64,000 nt of DNA, from contig JAEUHI010000042.1 in NCBI GenBank assembly GCA_016795385.1, forward strand, positions 1 to 64,000, in the 5' to 3' direction. The notes beneath the pieces were generated by a model. It had not been told where the DNA came from. It did no database searches and was given only the letters and a program-made list of their open reading frames with translations. Positions within the stretch are counted from its first letter, which is position 1, and every line of letters starts with the position of its first letter. Both the position numbers and the translations under genes were made by a program. Shown piece after piece: positions 31,941 to 40,955 of this stretch. This DNA comes from Verrucomicrobiales bacterium. Lineage in GTDB: Bacteria > Verrucomicrobiota > Verrucomicrobiia > Verrucomicrobiales > DEV007.

Positions 31941-32373
31941 CTTTCGGTGGATCAGGTGCGAGCCAACGGAAGGGTTCCCACGGGAGATTGCGGAGGAGGG
32001 TGAACGCGGCGAGGGTCCACACCGCAATGAGAGTGTAGGATTGTTTCCACCTCCACTTCGATTCCCTGACGCGGCCTGGCATCACCCACTGCAGCCAGCT
32101 CCTCCACGCCGCAAAGGCGAGAAAGGGCAGTGCGAGGATCGTGTAGGCATTCTGACGGAAAGCTTCCATCAGGTCGCCGTGCATCAGAGCGTGGGCCGCC
32201 CGCGTATTGCCGCAGCCGGGACAATAAAGTCCGGTCGCGTCGTTGAGGAGACAGCGTGGCAAAAAGCGGGGCGGATCGGAGAGATCCGCCCGCCTCAGCC
32301 AAAGGGCAAGAAATCCCAACACGGAGATCGCCAGGACCGTCGCGATCCAGCGTCCCCGTGATCGTTGGTTCAT
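31870..32373 (-). CDS. DUF2752 membrane protein
   Basis: This 167-residue protein carries the DUF2752 signature, with YCPGCGNTRAAHALMHGDL (about 48-66) between a first transmembrane helix (about 9-26) and two more (about 73-90 and 112-128). The CPGCGxTR motif is diagnostic, but the function of the family is unknown. Its ATG overlaps the stop of the GYF/CD225 gene by ATGA, so the two are translationally coupled. The C-terminal tail overlaps nnr convergently for 71 bases. Confidence 0.85.
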   Translation of the reverse strand: MNQRSRGRWIATVLAISVLGFLALWLRRADLSDPPRFLPRCLLNDATGLYCPGCGNTRAAHALMHGDLMEAFRQNAYTILALPFLAFAAWRSWLQWVMPGRVRESKWRWKQSYTLIAVWTLAAFTLLRNLPWEPFRWLAPDPPKVRESPASAATATPSRDAPPPAAR

Positions 32374-32924
32374 TGATAGGATTGGTTGGCCGCGGCCGAC
32401 CCGACCGCCGCGACGATCTGAAGGGCGAAGACAAGGATGTTCGTGATCAACCCAACGATCAGGGCGACAATGCACCACATCTTGGCCTTTTTCGACGCTT
32501 CCAATGAGGCCGCGTAGTCACCGGCGATGTAGGCAGGCTTGACCTTGGTGCTGAAAACGATCGCCGGAATTCCGAACGGAAGACAGCAAAGAACGGTCAC
32601 GACGATCGCCTGCCAGAGGTAGGTCGGCGGCTCGGGATTTCCACCGGCACCATACGCAGCATATGGCGAAGCCGGAGCCGCCGCCAGCGGGGGCGCCGCC
32701 GAGAGAGTCGGAGGGGCTTCGGTGGGCGCGGGGGCCGCGGCCAGCGGAGGCGCGGGGGCATACGCGGCAAAGGCATCGACCGACCCGATCGGGGTCCACT
32801 CGGTCATGGTCTCGTTCCAGACGAGGTCAAAGGGCTTCACCGTTCCATTGCGGTAAAGCTCGGCGAGTTGATCTTGGGAGACGGGGCCGGCCTGTTGACC
32901 GTTGTTCGAGTAATACCATTCCAT
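32370..32924 (-). CDS. GYF_2 plus CD225/dispanin-type membrane protein
   Basis: This 184-residue protein combines an N-terminal GYF_2 domain (MEWYYSNNGQQAGPVSQDQL to DLVWNETMTEW, about 1-45), an Ala/Pro linker (about 50-95), and a CD225-like two-helix membrane unit (LWQAIVVTVLCCLPFGIPAIVFSTKV, then MWCIVALIVGLITNILVFAL). GYF_2 domains are thought to recognise peptides, and CD225 proteins affect membrane organisation in other systems. The bacterial role is unknown. It is coupled to a DUF2752 gene, a recurring pairing of small membrane genes. Confidence 0.85.
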   Translation of the reverse strand: MEWYYSNNGQQAGPVSQDQLAELYRNGTVKPFDLVWNETMTEWTPIGSVDAFAAYAPAPPLAAAPAPTEAPPTLSAAPPLAAAPASPYAAYGAGGNPEPPTYLWQAIVVTVLCCLPFGIPAIVFSTKVKPAYIAGDYAASLEASKKAKMWCIVALIVGLITNILVFALQIVAAVGSAAANQSYQ

Positions 32925-32936
32925 GATGTAGTCGGG

Positions 32937-33413
32937 TTAGCGGTTGTCTGCCGAGGACGGGTCCGCCAACGGACGCCGCACGCGGTCGAGGATGGCTTCC
33001 TGCTCCCGGTGCATCGCGGTCCGATCCGGCTCCCGGAGATCGGTATGCCCATTGAGATGGAGCAAACCATGGATGATGTAAAGCAAAGTCTCATCCGCGG
33101 CCGTATTTCCGTGCCCCGGCCCTTCGCGCCTCGCGGTGTCGATACTGACGAGAATCTCGCCATGGTGGAAGGTGATGACGTCGGTCGGGGTCGGATCGTC
33201 CATGAATTCCCCGTGGACTTCCGCGATGGTGGCATCATCGACGAGACTCACCTCCACCTCGGTCAATTCCGGCAGGACCGGGTCCTCACCGCCCCGCGCA
33301 TCCAGGCAAAAGGGCACGGCCTCAGCGACTTGCGCGGCGAGCCGCCCGAGATCGATCCCCTCGCAATCGGTGTGGGGATAAATCTCCACCTGCGGCACAC
33401 CGGCACGGCTCAT
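32937..33413 (-). CDS. ybeY: Endoribonuclease YbeY (rRNA maturation)
   Basis: This 158-residue YbeY/UPF0054 zinc enzyme acts in 16S rRNA 3'-end maturation and ribosome quality control. The core motif TLLYIIHGLLHLNGHTD (about 107-123) supplies three zinc-binding His (HGxLHLxGH). The common DH after GY is replaced by HTD, a mild variation. VDDATIAEVHGEFMDDPTPTDVITF is the conserved upstream stretch. The start overlaps the PgpH-like gene stop (ATGA). YbeY beside a PgpH gene is a well-known arrangement. Confidence 0.93.
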   Translation of the reverse strand: MSRAGVPQVEIYPHTDCEGIDLGRLAAQVAEAVPFCLDARGGEDPVLPELTEVEVSLVDDATIAEVHGEFMDDPTPTDVITFHHGEILVSIDTARREGPGHGNTAADETLLYIIHGLLHLNGHTDLREPDRTAMHREQEAILDRVRRPLADPSSADNR

Positions 33414-35068
33414 AATCCCGCCGATCCGTTTTCCGGATTTCCCTTCCCCACCGGCGTTCCCGGAGGCACGAGCTTCCGCGTTTTCGATTTCGGTTTGGAC
33501 GCCTTTTCCGCATCGTCGAGCTTCGGATATTCGATGCGGCTGTGCATCATCGAACGCAGCGTCGTCGCAAAGCTGTTCTTGATCGTGGCGAGGTCGGCGA
33601 GGGTGAGCGCGGCATCATCGAGCTGGCCGTCGTTGAGACGATCCTTGAAGATGTCATCGATGAGCTCGTCGATCTTTTTCGGAGTCGGTTTCTGCAGGCT
33701 GCGCGAAGCGCTCTCGACGGAATCGGCGAGACTGATGATGGCGCTTTCCCGCGTCCGTGGTTTCGGTCCGGGATAGCGGAAGCTCTCCTCCTTCACATCG
33801 GGGATGTCATCCTCGTGCGCCTTGCCCTCGGCGACCTGGCGCTGCACCTCCTCGCGCTGCTTGAGGGCACGGTGGTAGAAAAAGCGGATCAGCGAGGTGC
33901 CGTGATGCTCCATGATCACGTTCACGATCTCCTCGTTCATCTTGTGTTTGATGGCGAGGTCGACCCCGTCCTTCACGTGGGCCATCACGACGAGGGCGCT
34001 CATGTTCGGGGTGAGATCATCGTGCGGGTTGTGCCCGTCGCCGATGTTTTCGATGAAGTAGGAGGGCTTCTTCATCTTGCCGATGTCGTGGAAATAGGAA
34101 CAAACGCGGCACATCACCGCACTCGCTCCGATCGCCTCGGCGGCGGTCTCGGCGAGGGTCGCGACGACGAGGCTATGGTGGTAGGTGCCGGGCGCCTCGA
34201 TCGTCATCTGCCGCAGCAGGGGGTGATTCAAATCCGCCAGCTCGATCCACGAGACATCGGTGGTGATGCGGAAAGAGGCTTCGATCAGCGGCAGCAGCCC
34301 GCTCACGAGCACGGCCGTGAGACTGGAGACGAGCACGGCCGAGAGGACCTGTTTGCTCACCATCTCCCAAGGCGCGAAATCGAGCGAGAACGGCGGCCAC
34401 TGGATCTGCCCCAGGGTCGTCGCAAGAAGGACACAGGCGATCCCGGAATAAGCGCCCGCCATGACGAGGCGACTGCGGCGGCGGACGTTGTTGGTGAGAT
34501 AGATCGCGACGAAGCCGCAGATCATCGAGAAGATGATGAAGTAGAAGGCTTCTTCCTTGGCCACGGTCATGCCGCCGAAGAGGCTCGAATACACCACCGC
34601 GAAGGTGCCGTGACGCCGCCCCACGAGGAGGGAGACGACGATGGGAGCGAAAATGTAGGGCTCGACGAGAAAGCGGAAGCCGCCCTCGGGAGCGAACTTC
34701 ATCGCGATGATCCCGCTCAGCTTCACGAGGAGGAGCTGCACGAGGATGACGAGCAGGATCAGGGCGATTCGGGAATTCTGCCGGAAGGTGTGCGGCAGAC
34801 TGACATGCCAGTGCACCACGAGAGTCGCGGAGATGACGGTGACGACAACCGCGGTGCGGAAGGGCCGCCCGGCGAAGACGGAGTCGGCGCTGGCTGAGGC
34901 GATGATCCACGCGGAGATGAGGGCCGCGAAGACGACGAAAAGCACTCCGCTGACTTGCCAACCGGAACGGAGCATCTCCGTCCAGGCGGTGTCGCTGAGC
35001 TTTCTCCGCTTCTGACCGCTGGAAAACCCGCGGCTTTGGAGGCGCTTCTGGGAAAGGAAGTGGAACAT
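33410..35068 (-). CDS. PgpH-like membrane HD phosphohydrolase lacking the extracellular domain
   Basis: This 552-residue protein matches the membrane and catalytic parts of PgpH-type c-di-AMP phosphodiesterases. After a cytoplasmic start there are about seven or eight transmembrane helices (about 38-270), then an HD/HDIG domain with APGTYHHSLVVATLAETAAEAIG, YFHDIGKMKKPSYFIEN and MEHHGTSLI, ending with RESAIISLADSVESASRSL. Canonical PgpH is near 700 residues because of a large extracellular HDED domain after the first helix. That domain is absent here, so sensing must differ. Hydrolysis of c-di-AMP is inferred from the family. Confidence 0.87.
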   Translation of the reverse strand: MFHFLSQKRLQSRGFSSGQKRRKLSDTAWTEMLRSGWQVSGVLFVVFAALISAWIIASASADSVFAGRPFRTAVVVTVISATLVVHWHVSLPHTFRQNSRIALILLVILVQLLLVKLSGIIAMKFAPEGGFRFLVEPYIFAPIVVSLLVGRRHGTFAVVYSSLFGGMTVAKEEAFYFIIFSMICGFVAIYLTNNVRRRSRLVMAGAYSGIACVLLATTLGQIQWPPFSLDFAPWEMVSKQVLSAVLVSSLTAVLVSGLLPLIEASFRITTDVSWIELADLNHPLLRQMTIEAPGTYHHSLVVATLAETAAEAIGASAVMCRVCSYFHDIGKMKKPSYFIENIGDGHNPHDDLTPNMSALVVMAHVKDGVDLAIKHKMNEEIVNVIMEHHGTSLIRFFYHRALKQREEVQRQVAEGKAHEDDIPDVKEESFRYPGPKPRTRESAIISLADSVESASRSLQKPTPKKIDELIDDIFKDRLNDGQLDDAALTLADLATIKNSFATTLRSMMHSRIEYPKLDDAEKASKPKSKTRKLVPPGTPVGKGNPENGSAGL

Positions 35069-35176
35069 CGGCGGTCTGTCGGCGCCTCATCCCCGGACGG
35101 TGCGGGGAAACGGTTTCGTGCCGCTATTCTCCGCCTTTTCCCCGGGGAAACAAGCGGAAACACGCGCGATCCATGT

Positions 35177-36151
35177 TCACAAGATCAGCATGCAATCCCC
35201 GTAGCTGAAGAACCGGTAGCGCTCGCGGACCGCTTCGTGGTAGGCCTCGAGAATGAGCTCCCGGCTGGCGAAGGCGCTCACGAGCATGAGCAGGGTCGAT
35301 TTCGGCAGGTGGAAATTCGTGAGGAGCGCGTTGACGGCTCGGAACGAGTAGGGCGGATGGATGAAAATGTCGGTCTCCCCTGCTCCCGGCACGAGTTCGC
35401 CGCTCCGGGCACAGGTCTCGAGGACGCGGACCACGGTGGTGCCGATGGCGAAGGTGCGCCGGCTCGCGCGGATCGCCGCAGCCGTGTCCTTGCTCAGTTC
35501 ATAGCGCTCGGAGTGCATGCGATGATCCTCCAGCGTCTCGCTGGAAACGGGCCGGAAGGTGCCGATGCCGACGTGGAGGGTCACGAAAACATGGGGCAGG
35601 GTCGCGAGGGTCTCCTTCGAAAAATGCAGTCCCGCGGTGGGGGCGGCGATCGCTCCGGAGGACCGCGCGTAGACCGTCTGATAGCGATCCCGATCATCCG
35701 CCGCATCAGGACGACGGATGTAGGGAGGCAGGGCGAGATGCCCGTGGCGGTCCTCGTCGGGCGCCGTGTCGAAGGCGATGATCCGTTCGCCGCCCTCCTC
35801 ACAGACCGACAAAACCGTGCCGGTGCATCCGCCGATGATCACGGTGTTTCCAGGACGGAATCGTTTTCCCGGACGCACGAGACATTTCCAGGTGCGTTCG
35901 TCGAGCGCCTCCACCCGGAGGATCTCGGAGCGGCCGTCGTCGGAAAAAAAGCGCGCCGCGACGACACGGGTGTCGTTCAGTACGAGCAAGTCATCCGCCC
36001 CGACGAACTCAGGAAAGTCCGCAAAACGGCGGTGCGAGATCGTGCCCGCGGCGCGATCGACCACCATCATGCGGGACTCGCCCCGCCGTTCCGGCGGGTG
36101 CTGGGCAATGAGCTCATCGGGGAGCTCGTAATCGTAGTCGCTCGTCTGCAT
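35177..36151 (-). CDS. queA: S-adenosylmethionine:tRNA ribosyltransferase-isomerase
   Basis: This 324-residue QueA transfers the ribosyl part of SAM to preQ1 in tRNA, giving epoxyqueuosine. It opens with YDYELPDELIAQHPPERRGESRMMV and keeps LVLNDTRVVAARF, PTAGLHFSKETLA, LHVGIGTFRPV and NFHLPKSTLLMLVSAFA. It is slightly shorter than the usual 340-350. It lies between a toroid-fold gene and the PgpH-like gene on the same strand, with short gaps. Confidence 0.95.
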   Translation of the reverse strand: MQTSDYDYELPDELIAQHPPERRGESRMMVVDRAAGTISHRRFADFPEFVGADDLLVLNDTRVVAARFFSDDGRSEILRVEALDERTWKCLVRPGKRFRPGNTVIIGGCTGTVLSVCEEGGERIIAFDTAPDEDRHGHLALPPYIRRPDAADDRDRYQTVYARSSGAIAAPTAGLHFSKETLATLPHVFVTLHVGIGTFRPVSSETLEDHRMHSERYELSKDTAAAIRASRRTFAIGTTVVRVLETCARSGELVPGAGETDIFIHPPYSFRAVNALLTNFHLPKSTLLMLVSAFASRELILEAYHEAVRERYRFFSYGDCMLIL

Positions 36152-36185
36152 GGGGCGGGAAGAGTCCCGCAGAATCCCGCTTTCC

Positions 36186-37343
36186 TCAAAAGGAAAAGTC
36201 GTTCTCCCGGCAGCGCGCCAGCGTCATCACCGCGAAGGCCGTGCCGTAGGGCTGGTGATAGGTGTAGAAAGGAAAGTCCCACCACGAGCCGTCGGCTTCC
36301 TGCTTCGGCACGATGAGATCGGCGACGAGGCGGCGGTATTCCGCCTGTTCCCCCTCGGGCAAGAGCGAGACGCAGCGCGCCGCGTAGTAATGCCCGTAGT
36401 AGTAAAAATACCCCGCCACCTGGAACCACGCCTCGTGGGGCACGGGACGTTTCCTCCCGATATCGAGCCAGCCATTGCGATCGCGCAGGCGCACGAGCCA
36501 CTCCTTCATCACCGCATCGGTCACCGTTTCATCCCCCCAGATCCGCAGGGCATGATTGCAGGCCTGGCTGCGGCCGAGGCTGCCCCCCGCGCGGTTGATG
36601 CCACGCATCGGCATGTGATCGAGGTATTCCCCGTAGAGATAACTGTGGTCCGGCTTCCGCTGGCGGTTGATCGAATCGATCGCCCGATCCACTATTTCGC
36701 GGGGCAGGACGACCCCCGGAAGAGCGGAGGCCTCGCGGAAGGCGACGAGGCAGGTGGCCGTCGTGAAGCTGATCGAGTCGGAAGAGGGACGTGCCGTGCC
36801 GACCCGGAAATCGTAATAGCCCCACCCCCCATCGATCGATTCATAGCGGCCCAGCAGATCGATCTGGCCGTTGATGAGATCGACGTAGCGCTTCCGCTTT
36901 TCGGCATCGTCGGTCCGTTCCCGGAGATCGACAAGCGCCTGGATCCCGTAGGCGTGGGTCCAGACATTGTAGATCGCATCCGCGGTGGCCCGCCGGATTT
37001 TCGGCAGGTGCTCGAACAGATAGGCTTCGCCCTTTTCCAACGCATCGCGGGGTGGTCCCGCCTCCACCGCGAGACCGGAATCGTGCAAGGCCGACACCGC
37101 CATCGCCGTGACCGCCGCCCGGAAGGCGTCGTGCGCCTGCGGCACCGGAGCGTAGATGTTCAGTCCCTTCGTATCGCGGGCCGATCCCCAGCTGCCGTTC
37201 CGGTTCTGATCGGCGACGAGGAAATCGACGCCTTTGGCGATGGCACGATCGATCTCCCCGCCCGGCTCGTCGGCCCATGCCGGAGCCATCGCCGCGAGGA
37301 GACCGCAAGCCATCAACCAGGGAGCCCGGACAGCGGAAATCAT
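36186..37343 (-). CDS. Exported alpha/alpha-toroid (prenyltransferase/squalene-cyclase-like repeat) protein
   Basis: This 385-residue protein has a signal peptide (cleavage near APAWA). Repeats of the terpene-cyclase/prenyltransferase type are visible: AIAKGVDFLVADQNRNGSWG, AVTAMAVSALHDSGL, GGWGYYDFRVG and WFQVAGYFYYYGHYYAARC. The QxxGSW-type motif marks alpha/alpha-barrel toroids. There is no DxDD motif for cyclisation, so a true cyclase is unlikely. Similar PVC proteins are of unknown function. It is coupled by ATGA to the HlyD-type gene upstream. Confidence 0.75.
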   Translation of the reverse strand: MISAVRAPWLMACGLLAAMAPAWADEPGGEIDRAIAKGVDFLVADQNRNGSWGSARDTKGLNIYAPVPQAHDAFRAAVTAMAVSALHDSGLAVEAGPPRDALEKGEAYLFEHLPKIRRATADAIYNVWTHAYGIQALVDLRERTDDAEKRKRYVDLINGQIDLLGRYESIDGGWGYYDFRVGTARPSSDSISFTTATCLVAFREASALPGVVLPREIVDRAIDSINRQRKPDHSYLYGEYLDHMPMRGINRAGGSLGRSQACNHALRIWGDETVTDAVMKEWLVRLRDRNGWLDIGRKRPVPHEAWFQVAGYFYYYGHYYAARCVSLLPEGEQAEYRRLVADLIVPKQEADGSWWDFPFYTYHQPYGTAFAVMTLARCRENDFSF

Positions 37344-38926
37344 GCCTTCTTCCCCGGTGTCGCCTCGCCTTCCTTTTCGGGAGCTTCCTTCTTTTCTTCC
37401 GGGACGCGCACGACCGCGCCTTCCTTGAGCCCCTCGAGGATCTCGACTTGCCCGGCGTCGGAACGTCCCGTCTTCACCGTCACCTCCTTGCCGTCGGCCA
37501 GCGTCACGGTCTCGCCATCGCCGTCTTTCTTCACCGCGGCCTTTGGCACGAGCAAGGCATCCGCCTTTTCATAAACGACGATCTCGGCGTCGGCCGACAT
37601 GCCGGGCAACAACGCCGGGGCATCCTTCGGCGTTTTCAGCGAGAGCACCGCGTCGAAGGTCTTGTCGGCGTAGGGCACGTAAAGGATCGACTCGAGCGTG
37701 GCATCGATCTTCACCTCGGGATTCCACTTGGCCTGACAAACACCCTTCTGACCCTCGGCGAGGTCTTTCAATTGCTCCTCGTTGAGCGACAAAAGCACGC
37801 TGACCTTCGAAGGATCGACGATCGTCATCACGATCTCGCGCATCATCAGCTTGCCACCGGGGATGAGCTTGCGATCGACGAGCGAAGCGGTCGTCCATTT
37901 CGCCCGCTGGCTCATGCCGTAGTAGACGATGCCATCGTGCGGGGCGGTCACGCGCATCGCGGCGAGATCCTCCTCATGCTCGGCGAGAGCCTTGCGTGTC
38001 TCCTCCATCTCGCGACGTTTCGCGGCCGCGGCGAGGCGCAGCTTCTCGAGTCCATCCCGCATCGATTTTTCCCCCGCGCGCCACTCGATCTGTCGCATCT
38101 CGAGGCTGCGCTTCAGACTCTCGTGGGTGCGTGGCAGCGTCACGTTCAGGGTCCGTTCGCTGCGCGCCTCGGTCTGCTCGAGCATCCATTGGTAACGTGC
38201 CACCGTGTTCTCGGCGCGCTTCAGGATGATCTCCTCCGTCTCTTCGGTGAGATCGTCCTTTTCGTACATCTTCTTGAGCTGGTTCAACTCCTCCTGCGCG
38301 TAGGCGAGCGAGTCGGTGATGTCCTTGACGTCTTCCTTCGCCGACCGCTCCTGCATGGGCCGGTCTTCGTCTTCGAAAAAGACGAGGTCCTGCTCGGCCT
38401 GCATCTTGTCCTTCATCGCCTTTTCCAGCGAAAGCGGAGTGACCTTCTCGGCCTTTTCGAGATCGAGCTCGGCGGCGGCGAGTTCCAGCTCCTGGGTCGG
38501 CAAAGCGCGCTTGAGCTCGTCGATCTTTTTGGCGAGATCCTTCGTCTCGAGCTCGAGGATCACATCACCGGCTTTCACCTTCGTGCCGTGGGCGGCGGCA
38601 CGGATGACGGTCAGATCCGACCAGCGCTTCAAATTCATCTCCACCGGAGTTTCACGCGTGCTCTGCACCGTGCCGCTCACCTTCGCCTTCTGCACGAACT
38701 TCCCGGCTTTCACCGTGTGCAAAGGCCCGGTCTTGACCATCGGCTTCACGTCGGGCTTGGTCGCCGGCTTGGCTTCGGGTTTGGCTTCGGGTTTGGCCTC
38801 AGGCTTCTTTTCCGCAGGCGCTTCTTTCGGCGTGGCCGGTGAGGCAGGTTTCGCCTCTTCGCCAACAACCGATCCCACACCCGACCCGAGGATCGCCAAT
38901 AATGCCAAGAGAGTTCGCGAAATCAT
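37340..38926 (-). CDS. HlyD/RND-type periplasmic adaptor-like protein
   Basis: This 528-residue exported protein has a signal peptide (about 1-22), a low-complexity Lys/Pro/Glu/Ala repeat (KPEAKPEAKPEAKP, about 44-57) and a biotinyl-lipoyl-like half-motif (GTKVKAGDVILELETKDL). A long coiled-coil hairpin (about 130-330) is followed by the second half (MRVTAPHDGIVYYG), and a beta-barrel/membrane-proximal region ends with ALLVPKAAVKKDGDG. This is the membrane-fusion layout, but no pump gene is adjacent. An unusually long coiled coil and a toroid-protein partner suggest a specialised envelope role. Plus-strand motif CCTGACAAA at 37732-37740 lies in its codons. Confidence 0.82.
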   Translation of the reverse strand: MISRTLLALLAILGSGVGSVVGEEAKPASPATPKEAPAEKKPEAKPEAKPEAKPATKPDVKPMVKTGPLHTVKAGKFVQKAKVSGTVQSTRETPVEMNLKRWSDLTVIRAAAHGTKVKAGDVILELETKDLAKKIDELKRALPTQELELAAAELDLEKAEKVTPLSLEKAMKDKMQAEQDLVFFEDEDRPMQERSAKEDVKDITDSLAYAQEELNQLKKMYEKDDLTEETEEIILKRAENTVARYQWMLEQTEARSERTLNVTLPRTHESLKRSLEMRQIEWRAGEKSMRDGLEKLRLAAAAKRREMEETRKALAEHEEDLAAMRVTAPHDGIVYYGMSQRAKWTTASLVDRKLIPGGKLMMREIVMTIVDPSKVSVLLSLNEEQLKDLAEGQKGVCQAKWNPEVKIDATLESILYVPYADKTFDAVLSLKTPKDAPALLPGMSADAEIVVYEKADALLVPKAAVKKDGDGETVTLADGKEVTVKTGRSDAGQVEILEGLKEGAVVRVPEEKKEAPEKEGEATPGKKA

Positions 38927-38927
38927 T

Positions 38928-38989
38928 AATCAGAACTTGTTAATTATCTTGAATATGAAAATTACAATTTATCGCATTTCGTTCTGATT
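38928..38989. repeat. 9-bp inverted repeat flanking an AT-rich promoter region
   Basis: AATCAGAAC (38928-38936) and GTTCTGATT (38981-38989) are perfect inverted arms around a 44-base AT-rich core directly upstream of the HlyD-like ATG (38926, minus). The core probably holds that gene's promoter. On the minus strand GATAAT is a -10-like sequence. The arms could bind a regulator or form a looped operator. Confidence 0.5.
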
Positions 38990-39035
38990 GGGAAGTAAGA
39001 ACTTCCTTGCTTGTGATGGCATCCCTCGCACTCTC

Positions 39036-40082
39036 CTAAGTTCCCATCACATCCTTCTGCAAATCTCGCAGCACCCGGAGTTCTCCCCAGTCTGCGCCCC
39101 GCATGCGACGGGCTCCACTGGTGCGTTTCTCGCCGAAGCGTTGTCGCAAAAACTGCTCGCGCTCGAAGACCTCGTTCACGAACGCCGCCGTGCCGAGCAC
39201 CGCCCCGTCGCAGAAGTAGCGCACCCGGTGACGCAGAGCCTGCCGCAACGGCATCGCCCCACCTTGCTCGACCACGGCTTCGACAACCTCGGCCGTCATG
39301 CCGCGACGACCGGGTTGCCCCAGATCTGGATCCCCCGCGACCTCTTGTCCCTCCTGATAGAGGAACATCCGGTAGCGCGGCAAGGTGCGCCGCCAGTCAT
39401 GACGAAAATCCGGATCCTGCAGCGCCTCGCTCAACATCGATCCCAAGCCCTCGCGCGCCTTTTGCCCGCGCCGCCCGCCGGCCACCGCTTCCGCGTAGCC
39501 GCACCAACGGTAATCCTCGGGGCTCGAAACAAGGCCCGCCCGGATCGGATTCAGGTCGATGTAGGCTGAAATCGTCAGCAGCGCCTGTTCGCAATCTTCG
39601 ACCAGGACGCTCTTGTAGCGCCCCTCCCAAAGCGTCCCGGTGCGGCCGAGACGTTTGTTCATGTAGAAGGTGATGCGGAGTTTCACCTCCTTCAGGAAAA
39701 GCCCCAGATCCCCGCGCCGCCGTTCGTAGCGCGAGAGGATTTCACGGTGCCAGCGTTCATCTCCCGCGGCGCGCGCCCGCTCCAACTCCTGCTTCACCCC
39801 TTCCACGACATCCCCCGGATAAAGCAGCGGCAGCACCGCGAGCAGGCCTCCCTCGTCGAGCGGGGCCAGCGTCTCCCGGTCCGGCACTTCCAAGAGCAAA
39901 TGAAAGTGGTTCGACATCAAACAGTAAGTGACAATCCTCACCCCGGTAAACGCCTCCTGATTGCGGAGAATCTTTCGGAAGATCTCCTTGTCCTTTGGTT
40001 GGAAGACCATGCGTCGGTCCACGACGCGGGACATGACGTGATAGAAAGATCGGCCGGTTCCGAGAAGACGTGCGGTGTGCAT
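39036..40082 (-). CDS. REP-associated tyrosine transposase (RAYT), long form
   Basis: This 348-residue Y1/HUH-type transposase of the IS200-like TnpA_REP group has the HUH motif MSNHFHLLLEV (about 57-67) and a candidate nucleophile Tyr in TISAYIDLNPIRAG. ITFYMNKRLGRTGTLWEGRYKSVLV is the typical block before it. A C-terminal extension of about 130 residues (from PDYR/GYAEAV to DVMGT) is beyond the minimal ~200-residue fold. No REP array flanks it, unlike the RAYT at 56747. Such proteins cut single-stranded REP hairpins. Whether this copy is active is unknown. Confidence 0.88.
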   Translation of the reverse strand: MHTARLLGTGRSFYHVMSRVVDRRMVFQPKDKEIFRKILRNQEAFTGVRIVTYCLMSNHFHLLLEVPDRETLAPLDEGGLLAVLPLLYPGDVVEGVKQELERARAAGDERWHREILSRYERRRGDLGLFLKEVKLRITFYMNKRLGRTGTLWEGRYKSVLVEDCEQALLTISAYIDLNPIRAGLVSSPEDYRWCGYAEAVAGGRRGQKAREGLGSMLSEALQDPDFRHDWRRTLPRYRMFLYQEGQEVAGDPDLGQPGRRGMTAEVVEAVVEQGGAMPLRQALRHRVRYFCDGAVLGTAAFVNEVFEREQFLRQRFGEKRTSGARRMRGADWGELRVLRDLQKDVMGT

Positions 40083-40358
40083 GATGTGGCGAGGTGAATG
40101 AATAGCGGTGACGCGGGTGGGGGAAAGTGAACAAGCAAATTCCCTCCGGAAAATAGGTGAACTCGGCTGGGCATCAACATATTTTGTCTGACCCTTAATG
40201 AGATTCGGTGAGAACCAGTCGATTCATTTGATCGGGGAGTCAACGATCGGATGCCGTTGCGCTCCTGCGGATTCTGCAAGGGATCTCCAAATTCATCCGC
40301 TCGGCTCTATCATCTCCGAAGGCCCCGCGCCATCAGCAAGAGACAAACCGAATCTTCC

Positions 40359-40955
40359 TCACCGGATCTCCTGCCGGATATCCCCCGGTCGCATGACCGA
40401 TCGGAGCGAAACTTCCGCCTCGCGCTCCTGGCCGAGCCACTCAAGGAGCACGGCGACGCGATCGCCTCCGCCGACGAGGCGGGTGACGATGGTTTTCAGA
40501 CCTTTCATCGCCCCCTCCGTCACGATGATCTCGTCGCCGGGGGCGATCTCGGGACGGATCACCCGGATCGCGTTTTCGGCTTCGGGAAACTCTTCCCGCA
40601 AGGCGCGGATGTAGGTGTCGTGCACCTGGGGATAAAAATCGGCGAAGTGAAGCACGCCCGTCACCGCCGGAGCCGCGTTCACCGCACGGAGATCGTCGAC
40701 GAGGTCGAACTTCGCGAAAAAATATCCCGGAAAGAGCGCCTCGACGAACCAGACCTTGCCGCGGCGCGTGGGTTTTTCGTATCGGATCCGGGGACAGAAG
40801 ACTTCGTCGAGATGGGCGAACTGCTGGAGATTCCGCGCCGCGATGTGTTCGCTCTTCGGCCGGGAGCGCACACAAAACCAGCCGCTCGCGGCGGGGGCTT
40901 CGTCGGCATCGGGGTCGGGCGCGGACATGGGAGACATGGGATCGAGCCCCCTCAC
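40359..40955 (-). CDS. NusG/RfaH-like transcription elongation factor paralogue
   Basis: This 198-residue protein has an NGN domain (GWFCVRSRPKSEHIAARNLQQ, about 25-45, and LFPGYFFAKFDL, about 74-85) and a KOW-like C-terminal domain (GDEIIVTEGAMKGLKTIVTRL). These are the two NusG modules, but the wording FCPRIRYEKPTRRGKVWFVEALFPGYFF is closer to specialised paralogues (RfaH/LoaP) that act on selected long operons. The start may be Met7 or Met10. It overlaps gatB by ATGA, which would couple it to a housekeeping gene. Its targets are unknown. Confidence 0.88.
   Translation of the reverse strand: MRGLDPMSPMSAPDPDADEAPAASGWFCVRSRPKSEHIAARNLQQFAHLDEVFCPRIRYEKPTRRGKVWFVEALFPGYFFAKFDLVDDLRAVNAAPAVTGVLHFADFYPQVHDTYIRALREEFPEAENAIRVIRPEIAPGDEIIVTEGAMKGLKTIVTRLVGGGDRVAVLLEWLGQEREAEVSLRSVMRPGDIRQEIR

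Noticed and set aside
39036..40082. Complete insertion sequence around the long RAYT
   Set aside because: No flanking palindromic ends, target duplication or second ORF are seen; it looks like a resident single-copy RAYT.
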